In this document: positions 27,050 through 38,858 of the stretch, piece after piece
How positions within the stretch are numbered: position 1 is the stretch's first letter
Layout: each line of letters begins with the position of its first letter
NCBI RefSeq assembly: GCF_021130785.1
Contig: NC_060211.1
Coordinates: 20,445,001 to 20,509,000, forward strand
DNA length: 64,000 nucleotides
From: Homalodisca vitripennis
Lineage: Eukaryota; Arthropoda; Insecta; Hemiptera; Cicadellidae
Reading direction: 5' to 3'
The notes under the pieces: model-generated
What the model saw: only the letters and a program-made list of their open reading frames with translations
Databases searched by the model: none
Told to the model about the DNA's origin: nothing
Program-made: the position numbers and the translations under genes

Positions 27050-27345
27050 GCTCCGGCCCAGGAAAACACCTTTATATTTTCCGTTTTTCGCCGGACGAAA
27101 AAGTGAATTAGCTCAGAAAAGAATTCCGCGGAATGTAATCAGTTGTGACAGTGAGTATTTCCGAAATTCAATTGAAACCAGCCCCACAAAGGTAGTGTAT
27201 AATTTAAACAAACATTTATCAAGCGGGCGGGCGAGTAGGCTAATCAATAAGCGCATGCGCGACTGTTTCTCTCTCTGCCAGTTGCCGTGCCGCCACCTCG
27301 GCTAGCTCTCGCCCATCTTCCACTTCTCATCTTTATCGCGCGTCT
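27050..27345 (+). promoter_or_regulatory. GC-rich promoter-like island with GC box and NRF1-type motif
   Basis: Unique GC- and CpG-rich sequence begins right after the satellite. It holds a GC-box-like 'gcgggcgggcgag' (27223-27235) and the palindrome 'gcgcatgcgc' (27251-27260), which matches the NRF1/Ewg site. A pyrimidine-rich CpG stretch follows to about 27345. An arthropod Inr-like 'tcagtt' lies at 27139-27144. This suggests a CpG-type promoter, perhaps of the agrin gene about 1 kb downstream through a non-coding first exon. No transcription start can be proven from sequence. Confidence 0.4.
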
Positions 27346-28019
27346 CCCTGCTCCACCAATCCGCAAGTTTATCATCCCTTTATTATTTACTGTTTGAGAA
27401 ACATACTCAATACTATTTTTTTTTACTTTAAATCTAAACTAGTTTTTTACACTTTTAACAAAACATTTCAGTATTTAAATAAAAAGTAACAGTTTTAACT
27501 TCATCTGTTCCAAATTATTTATAACTAAAAAATAACCAAATTCTGTTTTTAATGGAACACCGTTTCTAATTAACAGTGCTTTCTTATTTTTGTAAAACCA
27601 ACCTGTTATTTATAATATTGTTTAGTATTTTTGTATGCTTGTCGAGTTCATGAAAATTGAAAATGATAGCAGAAAATTAATTGTTTTGTGCATTTAAAAT
27701 GCATTTGTAACGTTTCATATTATCTGAAATAGACCATTTTCTCTAAAATAGCAGCAATGTTATGAATAAAATGATCATTTTCTCAAAAAAAAAATAAAAG
27801 TGCGATAAATAAAATACATAACCAATAAAACAATAAAGTATAAAACACGTCTACATCCATAATTTATAGTTGCGATGATTTAACACTTTGTTACCAACAG
27901 TTCGTGATAGGAACATTCCTATTACCTTACATAATGCTGCTACAGTACTAGCTTTGCAGAATACACCGCGTTGTATTAATTAAATATAATGCCACAAAAG
28001 CCAATTACAAGAACACTTA

Positions 28020-28180
28020 GCCATTAGCGCCTTCTTTGAGCAAGTATGCAAATCCCGCAGTGTTGCTAAGATACCAAATGGCCTAGCAGCGCCGTTGCTT
28101 TTTATTTACTGCCTCGCGTCGGTGCTCTTTGCCGCCATCAAGATCTGTTCCCTCGCCAGATACACACGTTGAATTTAATC
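28020..28180 (+). promoter_or_regulatory. second GC-richer patch with octamer motif, possible proximal promoter
   Basis: This patch directly precedes the first agrin exon. It is richer in CpG than the flanks and contains 'atgcaaat' (28048-28055), the POU/octamer site. It could be a proximal promoter or 5' UTR for the exon with a signal-peptide-like start at 28315. An 11-codon upstream frame begins with the ATG at 28248. The function is inferred from position only. Confidence 0.3.
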
Positions 28181-28314
28181 TTGTTAAAGCAGGTTTTTAC
28201 TGCAAGCTATTATAAATTATTCTTTTTCGTATTCACAGGTTAAAACCATGTTTTTGAAAAAACTGTGGAGAAAGAGTCGATGACGTAAGCAGTGGACTGT
28301 GAGCAGACTGCCTC

Positions 28315-28643
28315 GTGATGCCACCTCTGTGTTCTTATCTTGCCCTACTGTGGAGCCTGTGTTTGTACGAATGCACTACCCACGCTTGTTATGTGTTCCC
28401 TCCAGACTCCTCGGACCCCTGCGCTGACAAGCTGTGCCCCATGGGTGCCCGCTGTGTGCCAGCCCCTGACGGCCGCTCCGCCAGCTGTGTCTGCCCCCGT
28501 CACTGCCCCCAGTACGGGGACCACGCCGCCTCCAGGCCCGTCTGTGGCTCGGACAACCAGGACTACAAGGATCAGTGTGAGATGAGGACGCAGCGCTTGT
28601 GAACGTGGCATAGACATCGCTGTCAAGTACCACGGCGCCTGTG
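28315..28643 (+). CDS. AGRN: agrin exon 1: FS/Kazal domain 1, frameshifted near its end
   Basis: The sequence from 28406 encodes an FS domain that begins SSDPCADKLCPMGARC and continues through VCGSDNQDYKDQCEMRTQ. From the ATG at 28315 the frame starts with a signal-peptide-like segment (MMPPLCSYLALLWSLCLYEC), which supports a first coding exon. Alternatively the acceptor 'ttccctccag' ending at 28405 gives a phase 1 internal exon like the others. After CAG (28591-28593) one extra base breaks the frame and gives TGA at 28599. In the shifted frame the domain resumes as CERGIDIAVKYHGAC and ends at the donor G|gtgagt (28644). With one base fewer, the cysteine spacing equals that of exons 2-4. This may be an assembly error or a real lesion. 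Confidence 0.8.
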
Positions 28644-28671
28644 GTGAGTTTTACCTTTTTACAATGCTTCA

Positions 28672-28780
28672 GGAAACAGGATTTTTCCGGACATTTGCCA
28701 TCGTTCAGTGATACACTACGTTTCGTCATTCACAATCTGATCTATTCTTCAGGTGTCAGCTGATACATCGAAACTTCATT

Positions 28781-28816
<36 letters not shown>

Positions 28817-28855
28817 CACTGAACTATGGCAAATGTCCGGAAAAATCCTGTTTCC
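28672..28855. mobile_element. palindromic MITE with 41/42-matched arms and poly(T) loop
   Basis: The arms 28672-28713 and 28814-28855 are reverse complements with one visible mismatch. Each begins 'ggaaacaggatttttccgga' and continues through 'catttgcca'. The interior has a 32-base T run (28783-28814) and a degenerate copy of the CTGAAGA...GAAACGTAGTG hairpin (28713-28753, minus strand). The element starts only 28 bases after the exon 1 donor. Its ends match the flanks at 48522 and 49240. Confidence 0.8.
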
Positions 28856-29055
28856 TTCACAATCCTTCCATCGTCAAAAACAAAGAACAATCCTTCAGTT
28901 GCGCTCAAACTATTTAATTTAGTACACAAAAATAAGATTACACTAAGCGATCCTCAGCACAAAGAGAGCAAAGCAAATCATAGTTTCTTAAAACTTATCT
29001 ACACTGTATTTCACATATTTTCAAAGGTCGATATCACCCTAAGAATTAGCTTACG
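28856..29055. other. intron 1 sequence, no feature
   Basis: A short plus-strand frame spans it but has no recognisable domain. Confidence 0.4.
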
Positions 29056-29791
29056 TATTTTTAGTTTGAAAGTACTTTGTTATGCAGACTTCTGAAATTA
29101 AGGGTAAATATGTTCCTTAAATAATTAATAGTGACTTGAAAATCACGTAGGTCACGTTTTTTTTCATAAAGAGAGGGTAGATTGAAAACCAATGTCATCG
29201 TTGTGCCCTCTTTGGGTGCCAATCTCAATTTGCAGATTGACCCAAAAGGCTCCAATTTATCTTATTTAAAGCAGGGTTCGGATTCTCTAAAATTATGAAT
29301 TGATGTATTAGTATAGTTTTAGTATTATATAATTATAACACATAATTAAATTATACTTATCATGAACAAGTGGATCTTCAACTTATAATAATAAAACATA
29401 CACTTTGCTAATGTAGCGGTTACATTACTTTTAGTTTGAAAGTCCTTCGTTAGGCAGCCTTTATCAAATTAAGGTCAACTACTTTAAATAAATTCCTTAA
29501 ATAATTAATAGTGTTTTTAAAATCACCACTCAAGACACGAAATAAGGAGACAGACTGAAAACCAATGTCACCATTTTACTCTCTTTGGGTGCCAATCACA
29601 ATTTGCAAATTGACCCAAAAAGCTCAAATTTACGAAGGATTCGGATTCTCTAAAATTATGAATTGGTTAAGTTTTATTAGTTAATATTATCTTGTAATTA
29701 TAACACGCATAATTAAATTACATTGTATCATAAACAAATGGATCTTCAACTTATAATAATAAAACATACACTTTGCTAATGTAGCGGTTAC
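29056..29791. repeat. tandem dimer of a ~370-bp block
   Basis: Copy 1 (about 29056-29427) and copy 2 (about 29428-29791) both start 'ttttagtttgaaagt'. Both share 'ccttaaataattaatagtg', 'ctctttgggtgccaatc', 'attcggattctctaaaatt'-like sequence and the end 'tttgctaatgtagcggttac'. They differ by scattered substitutions and small indels, so the duplication is older than the one at 13.7 kb. Confidence 0.85.
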
Positions 29792-31865
29792 ACAGATAAA
29801 ATTCCCTATACTTACATTGCACTTTCAATGAACGCCATTGGGCAGAACAACACACAACACAATCCTCCATTTACAGAGCTCAATTGTTGACCCTTTCACG
29901 TCCGAGGGCTTTAAAACGTGTTCCACACCACCTCTGCCATAGAGCTTTCAAGCATTTCATTAGAGAAATGTTGAGCTTGTTTCTCAACCGGGTTTAATCT
30001 CTTTGAATTTATAAAACTACAATTATGAAAAGGGAAACATTTATTCATATTCTAATAAAGTTACGGTTATAGTCAAAATAAGCCAAGAGCTAATTTACAT
30101 TGTATGAATATACTACCTAATGTTTCTTAAAATCGATTGAGGAATTTCGTTTAAGAAAGAAATTGGCCCCAATCAAGGGGAGGTTATCGAAAGGGTTAAA
30201 AATATCAAACTATATTTTTAACCCTTAAAAGCTAAATTTTAATTATTTTCAAGTGGGTGAGGTGACTGGAATATCTTTCAGATGCCATCACTTATTTCCA
30301 AGAGTGTTTATTATGCCATTTAAAAAGAACATGCCTATGACTATGACGTACTTGTTATTCAATAGGGACTCGCATTCAAAGCAGCGGGTAACTGCTAGAC
30401 TATATATAAAAGGCAAAGCCTTCATTTACTGACTCACTAATTCATCGCTAACTTTCCAACTTCCTGATATCCTAGAAAGTTTGAATTTGGCACATATAGA
30501 ACTCATGAATGGAATTGAGCAATTTCATAAAGATCAAACTTTCCTATGGGCTAAAATCTGTTTACGCCCCTAAAAGAACCCTTCATATTTTTTCTCAGTC
30601 ATATAGCTAGAAAGTTGGAATTTGCCATGTATATGACTCATGAATGGAATTGAAAAATGTCATGAAGATCAACCTTACGTATGGTTTGAAATGGGGTTGC
30701 GACCCCTAGAAAACCCTTTCATATTTTTTCTCATGTCATATTTTCGTAGCTTAGACATTTTCAACCAAACGTCATACACGTAAATAATACTTATATCACT
30801 TTCAGCCAAGGAGATAAAAGAGATTGAAAGGCGTCCTTTCAGTCAATTAATCGATCTTCATGTGGTTGGCTGACGTTGATTTATCTTTTTATTGACCCTC
30901 TCTTTTGACACCTCCAAAGGTAGCACTGATGACGATCGATGTTTTCTTAGAGGAAACTCCTCTATTGATTACATAAAAGACTATACTGTGTGCTTATACA
31001 ATTCAAAATGACTCGGCTTCTGGAATACAATTAGAAATTCTGTAAGTTGTTTACATACTACTATTAGTACTGCTCAAAACATATTGTACTTATTCAGGAC
31101 AATTTAAATGGACAATTAATTGAATACTTTGAAAATAACAAAGTACACATTATGGTATGCATCGAATAATCACGTATTTAAACTATTTAATTTTTAGCGT
31201 GCAATATTGGTGTAATTATAACTTTTATTCTTTTGTTGAGAAAGTTACACTCGTTAATTAGAATAATGGTTTGTAATTCCTTACTGGTCGTTAAGAAATA
31301 ATTGCTCAGCCTGACATGTTCGATGGATATTGCCATAAGCAGTATTTTAGGAGTTATATAACAGATACCACAATTGCGTACGCAGCCTTGTAAATAATAA
31401 GAAAAGTACAAGGACACAGCAATTTACAGCATACCAAAATTTCGTCCAAAAGACAAAATACTATCTTAATCTGAATTTTAGAAACAAGATAAGTTTCAAT
31501 TTTGTAATATCACGCTACCTGAAATGTAGGAAACGCTGGTTTTAGAGCGAGAGAAAAACATATCCGAAATCCTCAAGAGCACTAAACAAAGAAGTGAGAA
31601 GAGATAAATCTAAAGTCTCTTGTCGGACAACCGCCGCCTTTTGTTCCAATTGAAGAGAGCGGAAGTTTGTAATGTGAACCAGTAACTCACAGAACTTGGT
31701 GTTTCTGTTGCTGATGTCCTGATTGTATCGTTATAACGTGTGTTCACGTTCTGTATATCTCAAACGTATAAATACATACTTTCCAATTTAGAACGTCCAT
31801 TATTATTGCAAACAACATTAAATTTATATTGTTACTGGTTATAATATCCATCTTGTTATAAGTCT
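29792..31865. other. intron 1 with repeat fragments
   Basis: At about 30178-30230 the sequence 'cgaaagggttaaaaatatc' matches the arm of the MITE at 40935-41172. At about 30410-30740 two related blocks ('gatatcctagaaagtttgaa' and 'atatagctagaaagttggaa', each followed by 'catgaatggaattga') form a diverged direct repeat. No exon is seen. Confidence 0.5.
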
Positions 31866-32300
31866 AGAGTTTATCTTGTTATTATATTTGTTACTATTTC
31901 CAATGTATATTTTATTCTCAACTTATAATTACCTCATTACCATTTCCAAATTTTTATCTTGTTATCAGCTCTTTAGATATCTTGTTACCAGTTCCAATTT
32001 TTATCTTGTTATCGGCTCTTTAGTTACCATGTTACCAGTTCAAATTTTTATTTTGTTATCAGCTCTTTAGTTACCATGTTACCAGTTCCAAATTTTTATC
32101 TTGTTATCAGCTCTATAGATATCTTGTTACCAGTTCCAATTTTTACGTTGTCATCAGCTCTTTAGTTACCATGTTACCAGTTCAAATTTTTTATCTTAAT
32201 ATCAGCTATATTTTATCTTCTTACCAGTTCCAGTTTTTATCTTGTTACCAGCTCTTTAGTTTCTTGTTACTAGCTCTAAGTATATGTCACTATATATTTT
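31866..32300. repeat. ~47-bp minisatellite, about nine units
   Basis: Units alternate 'tatcttgttatcagctcttt' with 'ttaccatgttaccagttc' and have a period near 47 bp. The array is noisy at both ends. Confidence 0.75.
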
Positions 32301-35300
32301 GCCTGTTAGAATGTTGTACTTTTTTCTAGTATTTATGAATGCATAATTGTTATTTGTCCTATTTTTTTATCTTTAAAATATCTCATTTGTATCCACCTTG
32401 ATACTGGAGACAGTCACACTCTTGTATTTATTTTGTAATTAATAGTGTTGCCATTAAAAGGAAATAATTAAACAAGACAACATTTAGGCGTAACTGAACT
32501 TTTGAGAGCAAATTTAGAAAACAAAGCATAATTAATTGATAGAACTGTTAAATTATTCAAATGAAGCACAGTGCTACATTGTTAAGCATCACAATAGATC
32601 CACATCGTGCAAGATTAATAATTCAGCTATCTTTTGTTCCTCAGATCTTTCTAGTTCGGCCGGAGCTCTCGGCTTTGTAACATGGACGTTTCCTCTTTTA
32701 ACACTCAGTGCATGCAATTATATAATTATCACCGATCAAATCTGAAATCTCTCCTAATCCAGCAATATAGTATTGTTGTTATTCAGACACTTTTTTGTTT
32801 TGGTTGGCCCCAAAGCGGTTTTAATTTAAAAAGATATTTTTATATGAAAGACGTTGCATAACTGGTTTACCAAATTCGTGATTGGTTCACTTGATTCAGT
32901 CAGATAAAGTCCAGAAGTCGAGAAGTAACTTACGAATTATTATAAGAAAAGAATCGCCTATTGTGGAGGTCGAGATGGTAGTGTATCAAAAGGTTTAAAT
33001 ATCAAATTATAATGTTTTAGCTGTACACACGTAACGCCAACTGACAGACAGTAAAATATTATTATATCATTATTGGGTGCCAGCCAACAAGGTAAAAAAA
33101 CACAATTTTGTATTTTCAGCCAAATGGTCGATCTTAATATCGTTGACTGATTCTGATTTAACATTCTATTACCATATTAGCCAATCGTAAAAATCGATTA
33201 TTTGGCTGAAAATGCCAACTTTTGGTTTCTTTATCTCATTGGCTGTCAGTGGTACAACTATTATTTATGATATGAAGGTTGGTTGTAAGAATTTCAAACT
33301 AAACAAAATTCGACCCATTTTAGCGTTTCATTTTTTTTTTTTTAACGATACACTCGACCCAATCACAATAAGCGGGCTGACAATCGATTTCTCAGAGGAA
33401 ATAGTTCTGTCAACTTCAAGAAAAACTAGGTTGTTGCTTTATATACAACCGGCTTCCGGCGTCCAGACTATCGTAATGACGCTGTGAATACTCATAGCTG
33501 TTCCACTTCTTGTTTTTCTCAGCGGCTGACATACTTAATCTTCATATTATTACTTAAAATATATAATTTATAAAGCTATTTAGGTTTCGCCAGTCCCAGA
33601 TCAGACCAATCAGGATGAATTTTCATTTAGCCTAATCAAGGCGAGTACAATGCATGTATCAGTTCGAACATACGCTCACACTTTGTTGTGAAACTACAGG
33701 GCCGAATAAAGAACCATCTGTTGCTATGATCCGCACTGAAGATGTTAAATTCCAATCTCAGAATCAGGGCCTTTGAAGTTCCATGCATATTTCCATATTA
33801 ATAAATACTAATTTGTAACTATTTTTGTAACTTAGTCCGAAAGGTTAGGTACTCGTAGATTTGTCAGCACATTATCCTGTGTACCTGCATTTTCTTCATT
33901 GAGACGACAAGGCAATCTCAACTATGGCACCGGAACCTCTCCTAAACTTACAAAGCCGGAAATAACCACCAATCGCACAGATCGCTTCGAAGTTTGTACC
34001 CGGAAGAACGAAGTTACTCTTAGTATTTTTAGAGATTTTGTTTTAGTCTTCTTTACAATTTTGTGTAAATATATTTTGATAATAGAATTTAATTATCAAA
34101 ATAAGTATAAATATAATATATGTTATTAGTATAGTTAGTGGTCAACTAAAACCTTTTTTAATTATTTTATTTCCAGACACCTGTTTCGGAATTCAACCAT
34201 CATCAGTGTGTACATTAACCTCTAAATAGATAATAAACAACTAAATACATGAGTTTAAATATGTGGACCATTTAAACATATGTAAAATTTATATGACCGT
34301 TTTAATTGTGATTAGAATTCTGTATTTAATTTTTATATATTATATATTATACATTATTATATATATTATAAATAATTATTAAAAAATTTGTTATCCCGTT
34401 TGATGTCGGTTGTTTATTACTTAACTAACTTTCTATAGCAGATTACATTTATCGAAAGAGTGGTTTAGTTACGTTATTATTGTAATATGTTTTCTCTTAA
34501 TGATCGCTATGTGTCACCAATGTTGCAATTATAAAGCTAGACTAGATGCGTGCAAATGTAGAAACGGTTTAGTTATAGAAAACTTAATTAATGATTTGCT
34601 AAGTCAATCGATTCCTAAATTTAAAACACTTTTCGTAATCTGACTCTCTTAGCTAATTAATAGCCGTATTTTAGAAGTTGTAAGTTTGTGCAATCAGAAC
34701 AATATGTTTCTCAATTTGAATGCAAATTCTCAATTTCTTCAAAACTTAAAACTTGTAAATTCCGACTCAAGAAGAGGACGCGTTATCTGAGACGAACTAT
34801 TAGAGACAGAAAGACGAATGAAGGACTCCGATGGTGTCAAGACTGAAGCAACTCACTGAAGTCGGAAAGTTCAGTGAATCATGAAATGTTGGCTGGTGGG
34901 TCAACCTCACCCAACAAGAAGTTGCCATTTGCCAAAGTCGACAGTTTGCTTCCAACTGGCAGTTACAGTCTTGCCACAACATGTCTTTAAACTTGAAAGT
35001 CTGAGAACGTACCACATTCTTCTCAATTACAACTTATTTTTAAAAGTAGTTTTAGATCTCCTATATGTGTCATCAACAACAAAACTATTATAAAACTATT
35101 TCAATTTGAGTAAAATTTTCGAATACGCGTATAAATAAGTAAATATTTGTGTATATTTTTACTAAGTACCATTACTATTTCGTCCTCAAGTTCACTAGTT
35201 CAAAATATTGTATACTTGCGATTTATCGTGTGTTTGCTTAGAAACATGAAATTTAAAAACTCTTAACTGGGAAATTGACTACATTGACTTAAAAAACTAG

Positions 35301-35824
35301 GTTGTGAGCTTATAAAATGCTACGCAATCCTTAGATAAAAAGTACATTCATGAAATTTAATCTCTAGAACTAGTCAGAGCATACTTGCAGAGCAACCTCT
35401 ATGAAGTAGCGCTCCATTACACAGGCCACTAAACCACAAAAGATGCAATACCAATCCACACTAATTAGATTGATTTTTCATCTTATTTCAAAATGGCGCT
35501 TAGACTATGTATTCAATCAGATTAGCTGCTGATTTTCAATATAGATATGTTGTTAGGTAAACTATAATAGGTGCACATTGAGATTTTATCGGTTATTCTG
35601 GCACTTCCTGATTTTTTACTTTTCATAGTAATTAAAACAACCTTTTCTTAAATATTTCAGTTCCTTTCAGTCCTGTTTGAAAGGGAAAAAACATTACTAG
35701 CTTTTCACAAACTTGCGTGATCCTTTCCTAAAAGACTGAACAGTTCATGACTGTGCAGAATAAAAAATATTTGTGGTTTCTAAGGTTTTTGTTAACTCTA
35801 TTGATTATTCTTACCCCGTTGTAG
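32301..35824. other. intron 1, remaining part
   Basis: It holds a probable diverged member of the 'ggaggtcgaaatgg' MITE family starting near 32964, with an internal inverted repeat ('attttcagccaaat' near 33113 against 'atttggctgaaaat' near 33199). Hairpin h, described in the next entry, is also here. A GC-richer patch at 34740-35010 with frames on both strands is unrecognised. No exon of agrin is seen. Confidence 0.4.
34177..34210 (-). repeat. CTGATGA...GAAAC hairpin-like motif, copy h
   Basis: On the minus strand 'cacactgatgatggttgaat' is followed by 'tccgaaacaggtgtc'. CTGATGA and GAAAC enclose a short GG/CC stem, and 'acac' before the box can pair with 'gtgt' after it. This belongs to a different subfamily from the copies near 24, 36 and 49 kb. 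Confidence 0.4.
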
Positions 35825-36040
35825 ATCCTTGCGAAAACCTGGAGTGTGTGGAGCCTGAAGTATGTCAGCTGGACGAGGACCGCAAGCCAGTTTGCCGCTG
35901 TGGTGACTCCTGCTCCTTGGAGTTCACTCCTGTCTGTGGCTCAGACGGCAAAACTTACTCCAACGAGTGCGCTCTTCGCCAGGAGTCATGTCGCTCAAAG
36001 AAACATTTACGGATCATCTACAGAGGGACTTGCACTTCAG
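35825..36040 (+). CDS. AGRN: agrin exon 2: FS/Kazal domain 2
   Basis: The exon runs from the acceptor 'ccgttgtag' to the donor G|gttagt, phase 1 on both sides. It encodes one complete FS domain with ten cysteines: DPCENLECVEPEVC at the N-terminal EGF-like part, CRCGDSC in the middle, and the Kazal core PVCGSDGKTYSNEC, then ESC and a final GTC. It is intact, with six residues between the Kazal EC and SC cysteines. Such domains bind growth factors and form rigid rods in agrin and follistatin; no specific ligand can be inferred here. Confidence 0.93.
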
Positions 36041-36079
36041 GTTAGTGTTATACATAATTTTACAGTACTACAGTGTATA

Positions 36080-36385
36080 AGGGTAATAGGATGACGGATA
36101 TTTGCCAATAGAACCAAGATCACTACACAACACATGCTGCACGCATCAGGTAAAGTGAAAGACTGAGGAGAAAATCAATATCGGCATTTCCTGTGGTATC
36201 GCGGCGTGACGATATCTTGTAATCTTTCATTTATAATGTATGCTTAACTTCATGTCTCAAAATTTGTTGAAGCCTGAAGAAGAGGATGTAATCCAATCCT
36301 CGAAAGACAGTATTCTAACACTACGTTTCGAGATCTGCAATCTGATCTCTTCTTCAGGTTCTTCCATCGTCAAAAATAAACTTCA
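36080..36385. repeat. palindromic repeat with two opposed hammerhead-like hairpins (copies c, d)
   Basis: Copy c (plus strand, 36273-36308) is CTGAAGA, A, GAGGAT, an 8-nt loop, ATCCTC, GAAAG. Copy d (minus strand, 36358-36318) is CTGAAGA, A, GAGATC, an 8-nt loop, GATCTC, GAAACGTAGTG. Both stems are fully paired although their sequences differ. The flank near 36088 ('gacggatatttgcca') matches the arm of the MITE at 28672-28855, so this is an older member of that family. Confidence 0.65.
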
Positions 36386-36728
36386 AACAAAGAACAGTGT
36401 TCTATTTTTTATGTAATTCTGTAATGATGTCAAACATCCAAAATCCTTTTAAATCATTCACTATCAATGACACACTTTAAATAAAGAATTACAATTATTT
36501 CTGAAGAATATTAAACATTCATCAAAATGTTTATTAGAGACTCAAAATCGTTGTTATTTCGTTACGAAGGATTGGTACATAAATGACATCAAGACTAAAT
36601 CTTGTCAATCTTGTAAAAGTCTTGACAATTTTTTGGTGAATTATGTTTACGGTATTTCTACCTTCAATCAAAATCTATCTTGAAAGTTATGCGATTCCCA
36701 TAAAATTTAATTATTTTTCTGTTGAAAG

Positions 36729-36944
36729 GTGTAAACCCATGTAGCAGTGTTATATGCTCTCTGGGTGAGGAATGCGTCATCTCCAAGTTCGGTATCGCCC
36801 AGTGCGAATGCCCGTCCCAGTGCGAGAGCGTGGTACGGCCGGTGTGTGGAAACAACGGGCAGACCTACGACTCGCTCTGCCACCTGCGCAAGGCGTCTTG
36901 TCTCACTAACACGGACATCAAGGTGGCCCACAACGGCAAATGTG
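36729..36944 (+). CDS. AGRN: agrin exon 3: FS/Kazal domain 3
   Basis: The acceptor 'ctgttgaaag' and donor G|gtgagt bound an in-frame phase 1 exon. It encodes a complete ten-cysteine FS domain starting GVNPCSSVICSLGEEC, with CECPSQC, the Kazal core PVCGNNGQTYDSLC, KASC and a final GKC. The usual Gly-Ser-Asp of the Kazal core is Gly-Asn-Asn here, a mild departure from the other domains. The codons are much GC-richer than the flanking introns. Confidence 0.93.
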
Positions 36945-38099
36945 GTGAGTAATTTCCCACTACTTCTTGATTTTTCTATTAAAACTCACGATTATATTTT
37001 CATCTTATCAAATTTTATTTAAAAGAATTACGTGTTGTATCGATTAGATGGATGTGTGTACCCTCGATCCTTCTCCTCAATTGAAAGCTTTACCAGTGAA
37101 GAATATTTCTTCTCAGTTAGCCCTTCACTTATTTTGTCTACAGAGGGAAGCTCATTTTGTTTGAGTCGAGTCAAATAAGTACTTAAATTACAGTCTTGTT
37201 GAACATCAAAGCGGAAGTTGCTTCCGAGGTACAAGACTGAATTACTGAAAATGGCAGGTGTACTGTTCAGTGACACAACCTAGCCTATTTCCTCGTGTAC
37301 AAAATGACAGTAGTTCGGTAAAATGTTAATGTACACCATCGTAACCTATGATATGCCACAAAATATGTACAGTTTCTATCATATCGTATAGTAATGAATG
37401 TTATTCAAATATCTACACGTATAGGAGATACGTTCATTCTAACAGTAAAAAAGGTCATTTCTATTTCTTTGTACATGATCGTAAAATAATGAAAACCACA
37501 GAGATGTCTGTAAGCTTGATGTTGACGCCATTTTTAGGGTTGTTAAAGTTTCTTACAAATCATATGAATACGTTTTGTTACTTGACTAATAAAGGAATTG
37601 TCTTATTTAATACGAGATCTAAGAATGTGCATTCTATGATCACTCAGATTGCCCAAAGAAATCTGCAATTCGTTTCTGGTTTGTAAAATTTTTTAAGAAC
37701 CAGTATAGACTGTAATCCAGGTTATAACCAAGTATGGGAAGAGCATATCACTTCTTGATTATAACATTCAGTTCAACTATTTGTCCTTTTCGTTGCCTGA
37801 TTGATTTTGTCTCAAAGGGTGTCATTCAGGTAATGTATGTTGAGTATTTCAATCTCAAATGACGCACGTTTTCATTTCTAGGTATTTTGCTGCAAACTTA
37901 AGTTTGAAAGGGTGTTTGTTCTACAGAAGACACCTTTTAGGGTCGTCTAGGGTTTGGACAGGATGGACAGTAGGCTAAGTTGTCGATAGCTCTTTTAGAA
38001 ATATATGACTCTCTAGTAATGATAGTAATAATAATAATGATGATGCTCTTATAGGAAAGATGACGTCGTAATACTGCCATGTTCTCTTATGATCCGTAC
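36945..38099. other. intron 3, first part
   Basis: A 112-codon plus-strand frame at 37348-37686 has no domain I recognise and no splice signals matching the gene. I treat it as chance. No other feature is seen. Confidence 0.35.
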
Positions 38100-38345
38100 A
38101 CTTATCTATGTCTTCCAGCATATACATTTATTTCCCTCTCACTCTAACCGGAAAATAAAACTAACTTACTAATCCATAGATTTGATCTAATTTCTTACAA
38201 AAATTATATTATTTCCGTGAACCTAAACTTTTCAATTCACTTCCTAAAGACATAAAAGATCCACCTTCCATCAACATTTATAAAACTCGACTAAGATTTC
38301 ATCTCGTTAAGAGAGTTTATTATAGTCTTAATGAGGTTGTTGCGG
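38100..38345 (+). mobile_element. LINE RT C-terminal remnant, plus strand
   Basis: The frame at about 38215-38346 reads REPKLFNSLPKDIKD, then a basic segment (YKTRLRFHLVKRVYYSLNE) and a stop. This 'LFNSLP ... fk..L' tail is characteristic of the C-terminus of Jockey/CR1-type non-LTR reverse transcriptases. The upstream part is truncated. It sits in intron 3 in the same orientation as agrin. Confidence 0.7.
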
Positions 38346-38858
38346 TCATCGGTTAATAACAACTTTATATTACGCCTTTGTGGTGAGTAGTGGTCTGAGA
38401 AATCCTTTTCATCAAATATTTGAATTTTATTTTACTTTTAATTTGGAACACTATAACGTTTATGATACAATATTAAAAACATAATTTGGACAGAAAAAAT
38501 GTAATGTTCAATTTTGGCTACAGTTACAATTTTGAATTTGAAACTGTATAGCCTACACGTCAATCTCTGTACATTGCTTACTTACGTGTTCCAAACATTT
38601 TTGATCACAATCTCGATTATTACCTTTTATAAGCTTCTGAGACATGATCTATTTGGAGGGCCTAAAGTTCGTTTGTCGGGTCAAAAGGATTTCAAACTAA
38701 ATATACTTTAATGTAATAACTTTGCTAAGTATTATAGATAGGTAAAAGTATTGTAGTGGGAAGGTATTTGAACAAGCTTGAGATGTACCCTGTCTCCTCG
38801 CGATTTGAACCCCACCTCTGGACATCCTGCCATGACTAATGTCTGTTGGATACGCCAG

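Noticed and set aside
26982..27305. 107-codon plus-strand frame from the satellite edge into the CpG island
   Set aside because: It starts inside the satellite and reads through GC-rich non-coding sequence; no domain is seen.
28340..28729. Other-frame and minus-strand frames over agrin exon 1
   Set aside because: They are shadows of the GC-rich exon; the FS cysteine pattern is only in the chosen frame.
37348..37686. 112-codon plus-strand frame in intron 3
   Set aside because: No domain, no cysteine pattern and no splice sites in the right phase. Probably chance.
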